Assembly (NCBI GenBank): GCA_964606895.1
Contig: CAZSHX010000060.1
Location: 1-30,921, forward strand
Length of the DNA: 30,921 nucleotides
Reading direction: 5' to 3'
Source of the DNA: CAZSHX01 sp964606895
Lineage (GTDB): Bacteria; Bacteroidota; Ignavibacteria; Kapaibacteriales; UBA2268
Each line of letters starts with the position of its first letter. Positions within the stretch are counted from its first letter, which is position 1. This document shows positions 17,435 to 24,571 of this stretch, in pieces. The notes under the pieces were generated by a model. It had not been told where the DNA came from and did no database searches. It saw only the letters and a list, made by a program, of their open reading frames with translations. The translations under genes and the position numbers were made by a program.

Positions 17435-18028
17435 TTGAAAAATCTAATTTACATATTTTGGTTTTGCATCTTGATTTCAGGATGCGGACTATTCGAAACC
17501 AGAACTCCCGAACAGCCTGATTCAAAAAAGTCAAGTTTTGAATCGCCGTTTTCTGCATCAATAGTAATTAATAATCTTGTTAATTCAATTGCTGAAAAGA
17601 ATGTCGAAGATTACACTAAATGTTTTTCTGATACTACTCAGGGAGATTCAAAGCCATTTCTATTCTTAGCATCTCAGGAAGCTACAACCCGTTATCAGAA
17701 TCTTTTCAATTTCTGGAATCTGGCAAACGAAAGACGGTATTTTCTTTCTCTGATGAGTTCTGTTCTTTCTGATTCAATTCCTTCTCTGAATCTTGCCAAC
17801 AAAACACGTTTCGACATGATGATGGCAGACTCGGCTATTATCACAAGCGATTATGAGCTTGCTGTGCCTCATACGAACTCTAATAACATTAAAACGGCAA
17901 AAGGAACTCTTCAACTTGTAATTTATCGTAGGCTAAGCGGTTGGTGGACAATCCACAAATGGACAGATTCAAAAAGGCAGACTGATTCTACCGAGACATG
18001 GAGTATCATGAAAGCACAGTTCAATTAG
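17435..18028 (+). CDS. Small lipoprotein with NTF2-like C-terminal motif, first of pair
   Basis: A 197-residue predicted lipoprotein. The N-terminus IYIFWFCILISGCG has a lipobox LISGC, so lipid attachment at that Cys is likely. The rest is soluble; a helix around NNLVNSIAEKNVEDYTKCF resembles the first helix of NTF2/SnoaL-like domains, and the C-terminus has SGWWTIHKWTD, similar to their last strand. I do not recognise a named family. The start is a TTG at 17435; no ATG is close and the ribosome binding site is weak, so expression may depend on coupling to recR, 11 bases upstream. The next gene starts directly after its stop. Confidence 0.75.
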   Translation: MKNLIYIFWFCILISGCGLFETRTPEQPDSKKSSFESPFSASIVINNLVNSIAEKNVEDYTKCFSDTTQGDSKPFLFLASQEATTRYQNLFNFWNLANERRYFLSLMSSVLSDSIPSLNLANKTRFDMMMADSAIITSDYELAVPHTNSNNIKTAKGTLQLVIYRRLSGWWTIHKWTDSKRQTDSTETWSIMKAQFN

Positions 18029-18583
18029 ATGAAAATATTGATTAATATATTGATAATTAAAATATTTACAAGATTTAGCTTGCAAACAATATTACTGGTA
18101 TCTTTAATTCTTTTAACGTCATGTACTAATCCATTTGCACCAAAGATTTCATTTGCACCACAGGATAACATCAACATTTCAGATCAGACAACCATAAAAG
18201 GTGTTTTTGATAATTTCCGATATGCCTATATGCTTAGGGACACAATAGTTTACGGGAATCTCCTCTCAAATGATTTTACATTTACTTACCACGATTATGA
18301 GCTCGGAATAATGAAATCATGGGGCAGAGATGAAGATATGATTTCAACATCAGGATTATTTCAAGCATCGCAAAGCCTTGACCTTATATGGAATGAAGTA
18401 GGTGTTTCCGTCTCAACACCCGATTCATTGATTAATGATATTTCCAGGGGATTTACTCTGACGATTGTCTTTAGTGCCACAGATGTGGTAAAAATTCAGG
18501 GAAGAGCAAACCTCAGGCTTTCAAGAAAAGCCATTGGCGAGATTTGGAAAATCATTATGTGGAAAGATGAATCAAACTATTAG
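18029..18583 (+). CDS. Small lipoprotein with NTF2-like C-terminal motif, second of pair
   Basis: A 184-residue predicted lipoprotein. A long hydrophobic N-terminus ends in LILLTSC, a lipobox, so the mature protein would start at Cys (about residue 32). The segment TIKGVFDNFRYAYMLRDTIVYGNLLSNDFTFTYHD is like the first helices and strands of NTF2/SnoaL-like proteins, and the end GEIWKIIMWKDE parallels the WTIHKWTD end of the preceding gene; the two are likely distant paralogues. The ATG follows the previous stop with no gap. Its stop overlaps the dxs stop on the other strand (18580-18583). Function unknown. Confidence 0.78.
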   Translation: MKILINILIIKIFTRFSLQTILLVSLILLTSCTNPFAPKISFAPQDNINISDQTTIKGVFDNFRYAYMLRDTIVYGNLLSNDFTFTYHDYELGIMKSWGRDEDMISTSGLFQASQSLDLIWNEVGVSVSTPDSLINDISRGFTLTIVFSATDVVKIQGRANLRLSRKAIGEIWKIIMWKDESNY

Positions 18584-20490
18584 AACATTTGTTCAATCTT
18601 TGAAACAATACCTTCGGTATCAAGCATCAAATCATGAAACAATTCATCCTGAGTAGCATGCTCGATGAACTTATCAGGAATACCGTGAATATTTACAGTT
18701 TTATTCTTATAATTTCTGCCTGCGATATATTCCAAAACAGCAGAACCAAAACCGCCCGATTTTTGACCATCTTCCAAAGTAATGAATTTATCAAATTTCC
18801 CAAATAAGGAATCAAGCATTTCAGTATCTAATGGCTTTATAAATCTGCAATTTACAACATGGCAGGAAATACTTTTCTCTTTTAAAATTTCAGCCGCTTT
18901 AACCGCATAGCTTACCATTTTACCGACAGCCAGAATAGCCACGTCTTCACCATTTTTTAATACTTCCCATTTACCAAGAGGAATTGCTTTAAAAGGTTTG
19001 ATTTCTGTACCAGTTCCCTTGCCTCTGGGGTATCTGATAGCCGATGGACCATCTTTGTACTCAGTAACAGCTGAAAAAAGCAAATTTCTCAATTCCTGCT
19101 CGTCTTTGGGTGCCATTACAATCATGTTTGGAACTGTCCTCAGGAATGATATATCCATCACACCGTGGTGAGTCGGTCCGTCTTCCCCAACCAGCCCTGC
19201 ACGGTCAATGGCAAACACAATATGAAGTTTTTGCAGAGAACAATCGTGAGTTATATGGTCAAAAGCTCTTTGCAAAAATGTTGAGTAGATAGCAACAACG
19301 GGAATCACGCCTTCAATTGCCATACCTGATGCGTAAGTAACGGCATGACCTTCGGCGATACCGACATCAAACACTCTTTCGGGCATTTGATTGCTCAGTA
19401 TGTCCAGTCCTGTTCCATCAGCCATAGCCGCAGTTATCCCGACAACTTTAGAGTCAATTTTGCAAATCTCAACCATAGCATCGCCGAAAATTGTGAGATA
19501 ATTCGGGATGTAAGCCGGACTTGATGTGTCAACTTTTTTAATTAACTCGCCGGTTTCCTTGTTGATTTTTCCTATTGCATGGAATTTCTGTTCGTCGTTT
19601 TCTGCAGGACCGTATCCCTTGCCCTTTTCAGTAATAATATGCAGAAGCACCGGACCATGAATATCTTTCACCAAACCAAGAATTCTGACAAGTTTTTTGA
19701 TATTATGCCCGTTTATCGGACCAAAATAGTTAAATCCAAAAGCTTCGAAAAGCATGCCGGGTGTGATGAATGTTTTAACACTTCCTTCAAGCCTTGAAGC
19801 TACTTTTCTGATTCTATCGCCGAATTCATCCATTTTGCCGGTGATATTCCATATATTTTCACGGAGTTTCTGTACCTGAGAGGACGCAAACAACTCATTG
19901 AAATAATTAGATATTGCCGATACATTCGAATTTATGGATAAGTTATTATCATTTAGAATCACAGTGATGTCTCTTCCCTGAACTCCGCAATTATTCATTG
20001 CTTCGAATGCTAAACCGCCTGTCATTGCCCCATCGCCGATGACCGCAACAACTCTATTATTCTTCTTCAGAATATCGCGTGCCGTTGCAAGACCGAGAGC
20101 TGAAGAAATACTGGTACTTGCATGACCGGCTCCGAAAGCATCATATTCACTTTCAGCAGGTTTCAAAAATCCGGATAATCCGCCTTTTTGACGGATTGTG
20201 TGGAGAAGTTCTTTTCTGCCGGTTAGAATTTTATGCGGGTAACCCTGATGGCCCGTGTCAAACACAATCTTGTCGTCGGGAGTATTGAAAATATAATGAA
20301 GTGCAACAGTAAGTTCAATTACCCCCAAGCCTGCACCGAAATGACCTCCTGTTTGAGTAATGGTTTCAATCATAAACTCGCGGACTTCATCGCAAACAGC
20401 CTGCAATGCTGTTTCAGGTAATTTTTTCAAATCAGCAGGAAAGTTGATTTTACTTAGATATTTATATTTGCTATCAATACTACTCGACAT
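18580..20490 (-). CDS. dxs: 1-deoxy-D-xylulose-5-phosphate synthase
   Basis: DXS of 636 residues, the first enzyme of the MEP isoprenoid pathway; it condenses pyruvate and glyceraldehyde 3-phosphate using thiamine diphosphate. Motifs include GHQGYPHKILTGR, GHASTSISSALGLA, the ThDP/Mg site VIGDGAMTGGLAFEAMNN with LNDNN, the transketolase-like second domain with IDRAGLVGEDGPTHHG, and the C-terminal domain with FITLEDGQKSGGFGSA. The length is normal. The start is taken at ATG 20490, with AAAAGGAAA about six bases upstream. The longer frame to a TTG at 20532 lacks such a site and would add 14 unconserved-looking residues. It is convergent with the lipoprotein pair. A possible promoter lies at 20552-20580. 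Confidence 0.96.
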   Translation of the reverse strand: MSSSIDSKYKYLSKINFPADLKKLPETALQAVCDEVREFMIETITQTGGHFGAGLGVIELTVALHYIFNTPDDKIVFDTGHQGYPHKILTGRKELLHTIRQKGGLSGFLKPAESEYDAFGAGHASTSISSALGLATARDILKKNNRVVAVIGDGAMTGGLAFEAMNNCGVQGRDITVILNDNNLSINSNVSAISNYFNELFASSQVQKLRENIWNITGKMDEFGDRIRKVASRLEGSVKTFITPGMLFEAFGFNYFGPINGHNIKKLVRILGLVKDIHGPVLLHIITEKGKGYGPAENDEQKFHAIGKINKETGELIKKVDTSSPAYIPNYLTIFGDAMVEICKIDSKVVGITAAMADGTGLDILSNQMPERVFDVGIAEGHAVTYASGMAIEGVIPVVAIYSTFLQRAFDHITHDCSLQKLHIVFAIDRAGLVGEDGPTHHGVMDISFLRTVPNMIVMAPKDEQELRNLLFSAVTEYKDGPSAIRYPRGKGTGTEIKPFKAIPLGKWEVLKNGEDVAILAVGKMVSYAVKAAEILKEKSISCHVVNCRFIKPLDTEMLDSLFGKFDKFITLEDGQKSGGFGSAVLEYIAGRNYKNKTVNIHGIPDKFIEHATQDELFHDLMLDTEGIVSKIEQMF

Positions 20491-20551
20491 TGGTTTTCCT
20501 TTTGTGTTTGCTTTTGTGGAAATATTTTTCAAAATACTATGTCACATTTTG

Positions 20552-20580
20552 CAAACTTAAATGATTTAAAATTAATCAAA
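20552..20580 (-). promoter_or_regulatory. Probable dxs promoter
   Basis: On the minus strand TTTG (20580-20577) and TAAGTTTG (20559-20552) match the Bacteroidota -33 and -7 elements, with a 17-base spacer, slightly shorter than the usual 19-21. A start about 55 bases before the dxs ATG would follow. Confidence 0.5.
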
Positions 20581-20830
20581 TTAATGAATTTTTATTGACG
20601 TTTTTGTGAAAATATGTTTTGAATTTATATAAAAATGCAAATACTTTGTGATTTTTTCATTTTTACAAGTTGAATTCTGAATCACGAATTTAACGGATTT
20701 GAGGATTATGAGGATTTATGATAAGATGGTATCGAAATATCCGTTTAATCTCATGAGTTTCTTCTTGGAATAAGATGAAAATTTCAAAAATACGTTTCAC
20801 CCAAATTCACTACCATTGGATTAGTCAATA
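20581..20830. other. Gap between dxs and the secreted protein gene
   Basis: No gene. Around 20685-20760 there are short imperfect echoes (ACGGATTTGAGGATT, ATGAGGATTTATGA, TATCCGTTTAATC) that resemble the degenerate GATT-rich intergenic filler seen in some Bacteroidota genomes. No terminator or RNA family is recognised. Confidence 0.4.
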
Positions 20831-20838
20831 TATTTTTG
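20831..20838 (+). promoter_or_regulatory. Candidate promoter -7 element for the secreted protein gene
   Basis: TATTTTTG matches TAnnTTTG exactly. Transcription would begin near 20845, giving a ~95-base leader that contains the inverted repeat at 20877-20917. No convincing -33 element at the right distance. Confidence 0.4.
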
Positions 20839-20876
20839 TAAGTTGCATATAATAGTTGGTAAGCATTTCGCTAAAG

Positions 20877-20917
20877 GACAATGTGCGACTGCTTAACCTT
20901 TTTGGGGCAACATTGTC
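20877..20917 (+). repeat. Inverted repeat in leader of the secreted protein gene
   Basis: GACAATGT (20877-20884) and ACATTGTC (20910-20917) are perfect 8-base inverted arms around a 25-base loop, which itself contains CC-TTTTT-GG. It ends about 12 bases before the ribosome binding site, so a structure here could affect translation. No known riboswitch class is recognised. Confidence 0.5.
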
Positions 20918-20940
20918 AAAATAAAAAAAGGAGCAAAATC

Positions 20941-21450
20941 ATGTTTACTTTAAATAGTTTCAAATTGGGATTACTTTTTATTTTGGGTTTGTTATTCACT
21001 CCCATCATAAGCAAAGCCGCAGTTGGTGAGCCTGTCCCGGGTGCCGAAATCCTGATTGAGCAGGAACCGAACGATGTTCCAATAGCACGATGCACAACAA
21101 ATGATAAAGGCGAGTTTACCTTTAGTTTTCCAAAAGGAGCCAAAGTACCCAAAAGCGGTGTATTGACCCTAACCATTACCAGCATCAAAATAACTCCAAA
21201 AGATACCAATAAAACCAACAAATTAGCCTTGGTCGGAAAACAGAAAATCAAGATTAAGTTCAATACTGAAAAAGGACAAACCGAGACTTTCAATACTTCC
21301 GTTTCGAATATGGAAGAATACAGAATAAATCCTTCAAAAAGCGAACCTTTGTTCAAGTTTTACTTAAAGTGGACTCCGCCGGACCCAAAAATTAAATCAA
21401 CCACACAAAACCGAGGCAGTTTTGCAGTTAGCGGTAAAAGCGATACTTAA
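20941..21450 (+). CDS. Small secreted carboxypeptidase-regulatory-like beta-sandwich protein
   Basis: A 169-residue exported protein. Residues about 8-27 form a signal peptide ending near ISKA. The mature part starts AVGEPVPGAEILIEQEPNDV and continues to DKGEFTFSFPKG, the pattern of carboxypeptidase-regulatory-like or transthyretin-like beta sandwiches. The C-terminal third (LKWTPPDPKIKSTTQNRG) is polar and probably flexible. I use the ATG at 20941 because AAAAAAGGAG lies about seven bases upstream; the frame is open back to an ATG at 20881, but that would put a non-signal leader before the signal peptide and run through an inverted repeat. It stands alone between dxs and pyrF. Role unknown. 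Confidence 0.75.
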   Translation: MFTLNSFKLGLLFILGLLFTPIISKAAVGEPVPGAEILIEQEPNDVPIARCTTNDKGEFTFSFPKGAKVPKSGVLTLTITSIKITPKDTNKTNKLALVGKQKIKIKFNTEKGQTETFNTSVSNMEEYRINPSKSEPLFKFYLKWTPPDPKIKSTTQNRGSFAVSGKSDT

Positions 21451-21810
21451 AAATCGGATAAATGATTAATCCATACGAATTTCTCATTTAGATGGTCTCC
21501 AACTCGAAGGTTGAGCCCATCCTTTTGGATCATTGCATCTTTTCCATCTTTGGATTGCAAAAATGAAGTTTTTCTCTTGTTTTCAAGCTTATGCCTGGTA
21601 ACAATGTAAACATCCTGAATATCAGATTTTTAGGATTTGAGTATGCAGAGGAATGAAGAATCTTCATTTCCCTCTTTGAAAAATGGGGTAGTGGGATTTC
21701 TTAGTCTTCTAATACCTAAGCACCTAAAAATCTAATCGCCAAACTCCTACTTGCTGATTATAACAAATTCGGTTCTGCGGTTTTTGGCTCTGCCTATGTC
21801 GGTTCAATTG
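21451..21810. other. Gap downstream of pyrF and the secreted protein gene
   Basis: Contains an imperfect hairpin at 21647-21675 (AGAGGAATGAAGA against TCTTCATTTCCCTCT, almost no loop, no long T-run). On the minus strand an open stretch of about 60 codons ends at TAA 21447-21449 (peptide part DGLNLRVGDHLNEKFVW) but has no good start; it may be a decayed gene fragment or chance. Confidence 0.4.
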
Positions 21811-22605
21811 TCAGCAACAAGTAAGCATATCCCTGTATTTTTCAGCTGTTTCACGTGCTTTTTCTGCAAAATCATTTGAATCGGAGGCATAAATTATTGC
21901 TCTGGAAACATTTACAATAGCAGATCCTTTCTGATTTGCAGACATTGTTGCTTTAATGTCTCCGCCTTGGGCACCTATTCCCGGGATTAAAAAACAACTC
22001 TCAGGCACTAAATCCCTGACGGATTTTAATTCTTCAGGATGAGTAGCTCCGATAACATAACCCATTTGATTGCTGTTGCCCCATGCTGATGATTTTTCAA
22101 TGACAAGTTGGTAAAGCGGTTTCCCCTCAGATTTAATTTGCTGGAAATCCTGCGAACCTGAATTCGAAGTCAAAGCAAGAATGAATACCATTTTATCGGC
22201 AAAATCCAGAAATGGTTGAACTGAATCTCTTCCCATATATGGACTTATGGTGATTGAATCTGCTTTGAAGTATTCAAAAACAGACTTTGCATAAGCAGAA
22301 GACGTATTCCCGATATCTCCTCTTTTGGCATCGGCAATGGTAAAAATATTATCAGGAATTAATTCAAAAGTCTTTTTCAGAATTTCGATACCGGTAATTC
22401 CGTACTGTTCAAAAAATGCAAAATTTATTTTGTAAGCACAGGCTATGTCTTTTGTTGCTTCAATGATTGCTCTATTGAAACTTAGAATTTCTTCAGGCTC
22501 CTTCCTGAACGTCATTGGAAGTTTGTTTATGTCGGGGTCAAGCCCAACACAAAGGATTGAAGAATTAGTCTTTTGAGCAGATATTAATTTGTCGAAGCTT
22601 TTCAT
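21811..22605 (-). CDS. pyrF: Orotidine 5'-phosphate decarboxylase
   Basis: PyrF of 264 residues, last step of UMP synthesis (OMP to UMP). The catalytic motif DAKRGDIGNT is at 92-101 with Lys94 and Asp97, the N-terminus has the barrel strand ILCVGLDPD, and IGAT and LIPGIGAQGGD form the phosphate-binding end. Length and the DAKRGDIGNT form fit subfamily 2 (the longer, about 270-residue type). The C-terminus ends in two Cys. The gene is alone, with a very short leader; two overlapping -7-like elements lie at 22625-22640. It is separate from the carbamoyltransferase operon to the right. Confidence 0.95.
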   Translation of the reverse strand: MKSFDKLISAQKTNSSILCVGLDPDINKLPMTFRKEPEEILSFNRAIIEATKDIACAYKINFAFFEQYGITGIEILKKTFELIPDNIFTIADAKRGDIGNTSSAYAKSVFEYFKADSITISPYMGRDSVQPFLDFADKMVFILALTSNSGSQDFQQIKSEGKPLYQLVIEKSSAWGNSNQMGYVIGATHPEELKSVRDLVPESCFLIPGIGAQGGDIKATMSANQKGSAIVNVSRAIIYASDSNDFAEKARETAEKYRDMLTCC

Positions 22606-22624
22606 TTTAATTTAAATAATGGTG

Positions 22625-22640
22625 CAAAAATACAAAAATA
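22625..22640 (-). promoter_or_regulatory. Candidate pyrF promoter -7 elements (two abutting)
   Basis: On the minus strand TATTTTTG occurs twice back to back (22640-22633 and 22632-22625), each an exact TAnnTTTG. The leader to pyrF would be only about 13-21 bases. No clear -33 element. Confidence 0.35.
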
Positions 22641-22681
22641 AGGACTTTTGCGTTTATAAACATTTAAAGTAAGGAAAATAA

Positions 22682-22987
22682 ATGGAGAAAATTATTATTG
22701 AGGTGCAATATTTCCACGGTTGCCCCAATGCCGACGAGATGATAGCAAATGTAAAGTCAGCAATGACATGGCTTTCAGGTGAAACTGAATACAATGAAAC
22801 ATTGGTGGATACAGCTAAAAAAGCACAGGAAACAGGTTTCAGAGGTTCTCCGACATTGTTGATAAATGGTAATGATTTTGAAAATATGCCAAAGAATATT
22901 TTTCCGGCTCTAACTTGCAGGTTCTATTCTAAAGGTGTGCCATCGGCAAGCGATATAAAGAAAAAACTTGAATCTCTGCTCAAATAG
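22682..22987 (+). CDS. Small thioredoxin-fold protein (MerB-associated-like, single-Cys)
   Basis: A 101-residue soluble protein. It begins with a beta strand IIIEVQYFHGCPN, placing Cys14 where thioredoxins have their CxxC, and contains GFRGSPTLLINGNDFE, with the cis-Pro loop GSPT of thioredoxin folds. The second CxxC cysteine is missing; another Cys (79) lies in PALTCRFY. The pattern matches small thioredoxin-like proteins often annotated as DF family or alkylmercury-lyase-like; it cannot be MerB itself, which is about twice the length. Ribosome binding site AAGGAAAA. The stop overlaps the convergent response regulator by 8 bases. Substrate unknown. Confidence 0.7.
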   Translation: MEKIIIEVQYFHGCPNADEMIANVKSAMTWLSGETEYNETLVDTAKKAQETGFRGSPTLLINGNDFENMPKNIFPALTCRFYSKGVPSASDIKKKLESLLK

Positions 22988-24470
22988 TCTTTTCTTCTGT
23001 TTTTTCCTGTTGGATATATACTTTTAAAGTGGCACCGACCATACCCATTTTTTCAAATCTCTGAATTTTTTGAATCAAATCGTCATCAATCGGATTGTCC
23101 TGACGCACAAGAAGAAAGCCATTCTTTGTAACTAAATTGTTAATAACAATCATACCGGGCTTTAAATGATTTACATTAATATCCTTTTCAATCAAACCTG
23201 ATTTAGATACAGATACAACCTCAGCAACTTTTTCCTTTATAACTTCTTGGCTATTTTTATTAATTGAAATTACTTCCTCAACGACAGGTTTTTCGGGAGG
23301 TTTCTGAGAAACAACCAGTCTTTCCAAATCGGCATCAGATGTGATTTTCGTGAACTCTTTACGTTTAACAAATGTTTGAAATGCTTTGACTACTTCACTA
23401 TCAAACCAGTTAGCCTTTTTGAAAAAATACTTAACTGCGAGATTATGTTTCTCTTCGCGGTCATGAGTAGTTTTTGCTGAAACTCCTGTGGAACCCGTTT
23501 CGGGATTTTGTATATTACTAAAACCATAAGTCATATTGTGGTATTGATTTGCAACTGAAATTATTTGGGATATTCGGCTTATCTTATCCCCGGGCAATTT
23601 ATTCGGGAAACCTGTACCGTCCTTATGTTCCCAAATTTGTGATATATGCTTTGAAAAACTTTGCAAAATTGTAACCTGTTCAACAATAGAAATGTTATTT
23701 TTAAAAATACTATGAAATTCATGTTTCATAATATCAGATAAATCATTCGGGTCAATCAGGCTGAATTTTTCGGGTAAGTTTAAATAAACAACACTATGAA
23801 GGTTTGCCGAAAATTCCAATTCTTCTTTTTCAGTATTTTCTAAACCTAATTCATGAGCGATTCCAAGGCAAAGATGAGTTACAAAACTTATATGATTGTT
23901 ATGATACTGGCTGTTTATAGGTGACAGCAGTTTTGAAAAACTATCGGTTAACTGCTTAATTGCTGATTTCTTATCAAAATATAGCTTTTTGATAAGCAAA
24001 GTTTTTTGAGTGATTTCCTCATCCTTTTTAGCAAGTTTTTCAAAGACTGATTTGCTGGCTTCACCCAAGTTGAAATGTTCGAAAGCAATTCTCACTGCTT
24101 GAATCAAATCCATATCCTTAATCGGTTTCTGCAAATACATAAAAGCTTGAGCCTGAGAAACATATTTGATTATTTCACCGGTATTGCCTTCAGCAGTTAG
24201 AATAATTCTTACGGCATTGGGAACTATAGAAATTGACTTTTCAAGAAATTCAGAGCCTGTCATACCGGGCATTAATTGGTCCGAAATGATTACTCCGGGT
24301 GAGTACTTGCTTTGTAACACCTTGATTGCTTCAGTACCGTCAGCGGAGGTAACGACATTAAAATGCTTCTCAAAAATTCGTGAATAAAGTTTGAGAATCA
24401 TTTTATCATCATCTACCAAAAGCAAATTACCACGTTTTGGCTGAACAGTATCTTTTATTTCTTGACTCAT
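22980..24470 (-). CDS. Response regulator with degenerate HD-GYP-like domain
   Basis: A 496-residue protein. The receiver (about 15-135) is complete: D20-D22, phospho-acceptor D64 in ISDQLMPG, T92 and K115. A coiled coil (about 140-180) leads to an HD-GYP-like domain (about 185-315). Here the HD pair reads LHS (H225, S226), GYP reads GFP in HKDGTGFPNKLPG (282-294), and the late VADxYD motif reads VANQYHN. Several metal-ligand positions are thus changed, so c-di-GMP hydrolysis is doubtful, though ligand binding could remain. The C-terminal part (430-485) has LKPGMIVINNLVTKNGFLL, like the accessory domain common in HD-GYP/HDOD proteins. A long low-complexity linker (about 385-428) separates them. 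Start ATG at 24470. Confidence 0.82.
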   Translation of the reverse strand: MSQEIKDTVQPKRGNLLLVDDDKMILKLYSRIFEKHFNVVTSADGTEAIKVLQSKYSPGVIISDQLMPGMTGSEFLEKSISIVPNAVRIILTAEGNTGEIIKYVSQAQAFMYLQKPIKDMDLIQAVRIAFEHFNLGEASKSVFEKLAKKDEEITQKTLLIKKLYFDKKSAIKQLTDSFSKLLSPINSQYHNNHISFVTHLCLGIAHELGLENTEKEELEFSANLHSVVYLNLPEKFSLIDPNDLSDIMKHEFHSIFKNNISIVEQVTILQSFSKHISQIWEHKDGTGFPNKLPGDKISRISQIISVANQYHNMTYGFSNIQNPETGSTGVSAKTTHDREEKHNLAVKYFFKKANWFDSEVVKAFQTFVKRKEFTKITSDADLERLVVSQKPPEKPVVEEVISINKNSQEVIKEKVAEVVSVSKSGLIEKDINVNHLKPGMIVINNLVTKNGFLLVRQDNPIDDDLIQKIQRFEKMGMVGATLKVYIQQEKTEEKTI

Positions 24471-24503
24471 ATCTTCACATAATCGGCTGATTGTTCGAAA
24501 TAT

Positions 24504-24544
24504 TTAATAAAAAAAATGGACAAGAGCAATAAACTCTTGTCCAT
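24504..24544 (-). terminator. Strong intrinsic terminator of the carbamoyltransferase operon
   Basis: On the minus strand an 11-base perfect stem (ATGGACAAGAG / CTCTTGTCCAT, 24516-24526 and 24534-24544) with a 7-base loop is followed by seven T's. It lies 28 bases after the GTPase stop and ends the operon that begins at argF. The opposite strand has no T-run after the stem, so it is directional. Confidence 0.93.
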
Positions 24545-24571
24545 GTTGAGGTTTACCTAAAATAAAATCAA

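Noticed and set aside
20881..20940. Earlier ATG (20881) for the secreted protein gene
   Set aside because: It would add 20 residues in front of a signal peptide and has no ribosome binding site, while ATG 20941 follows AAAAAAGGAG.
22682..22987. Organomercurial lyase MerB
   Set aside because: At 101 residues it is about half the MerB length and lacks its paired catalytic cysteines; only the fold-like GSPT segment is shared.
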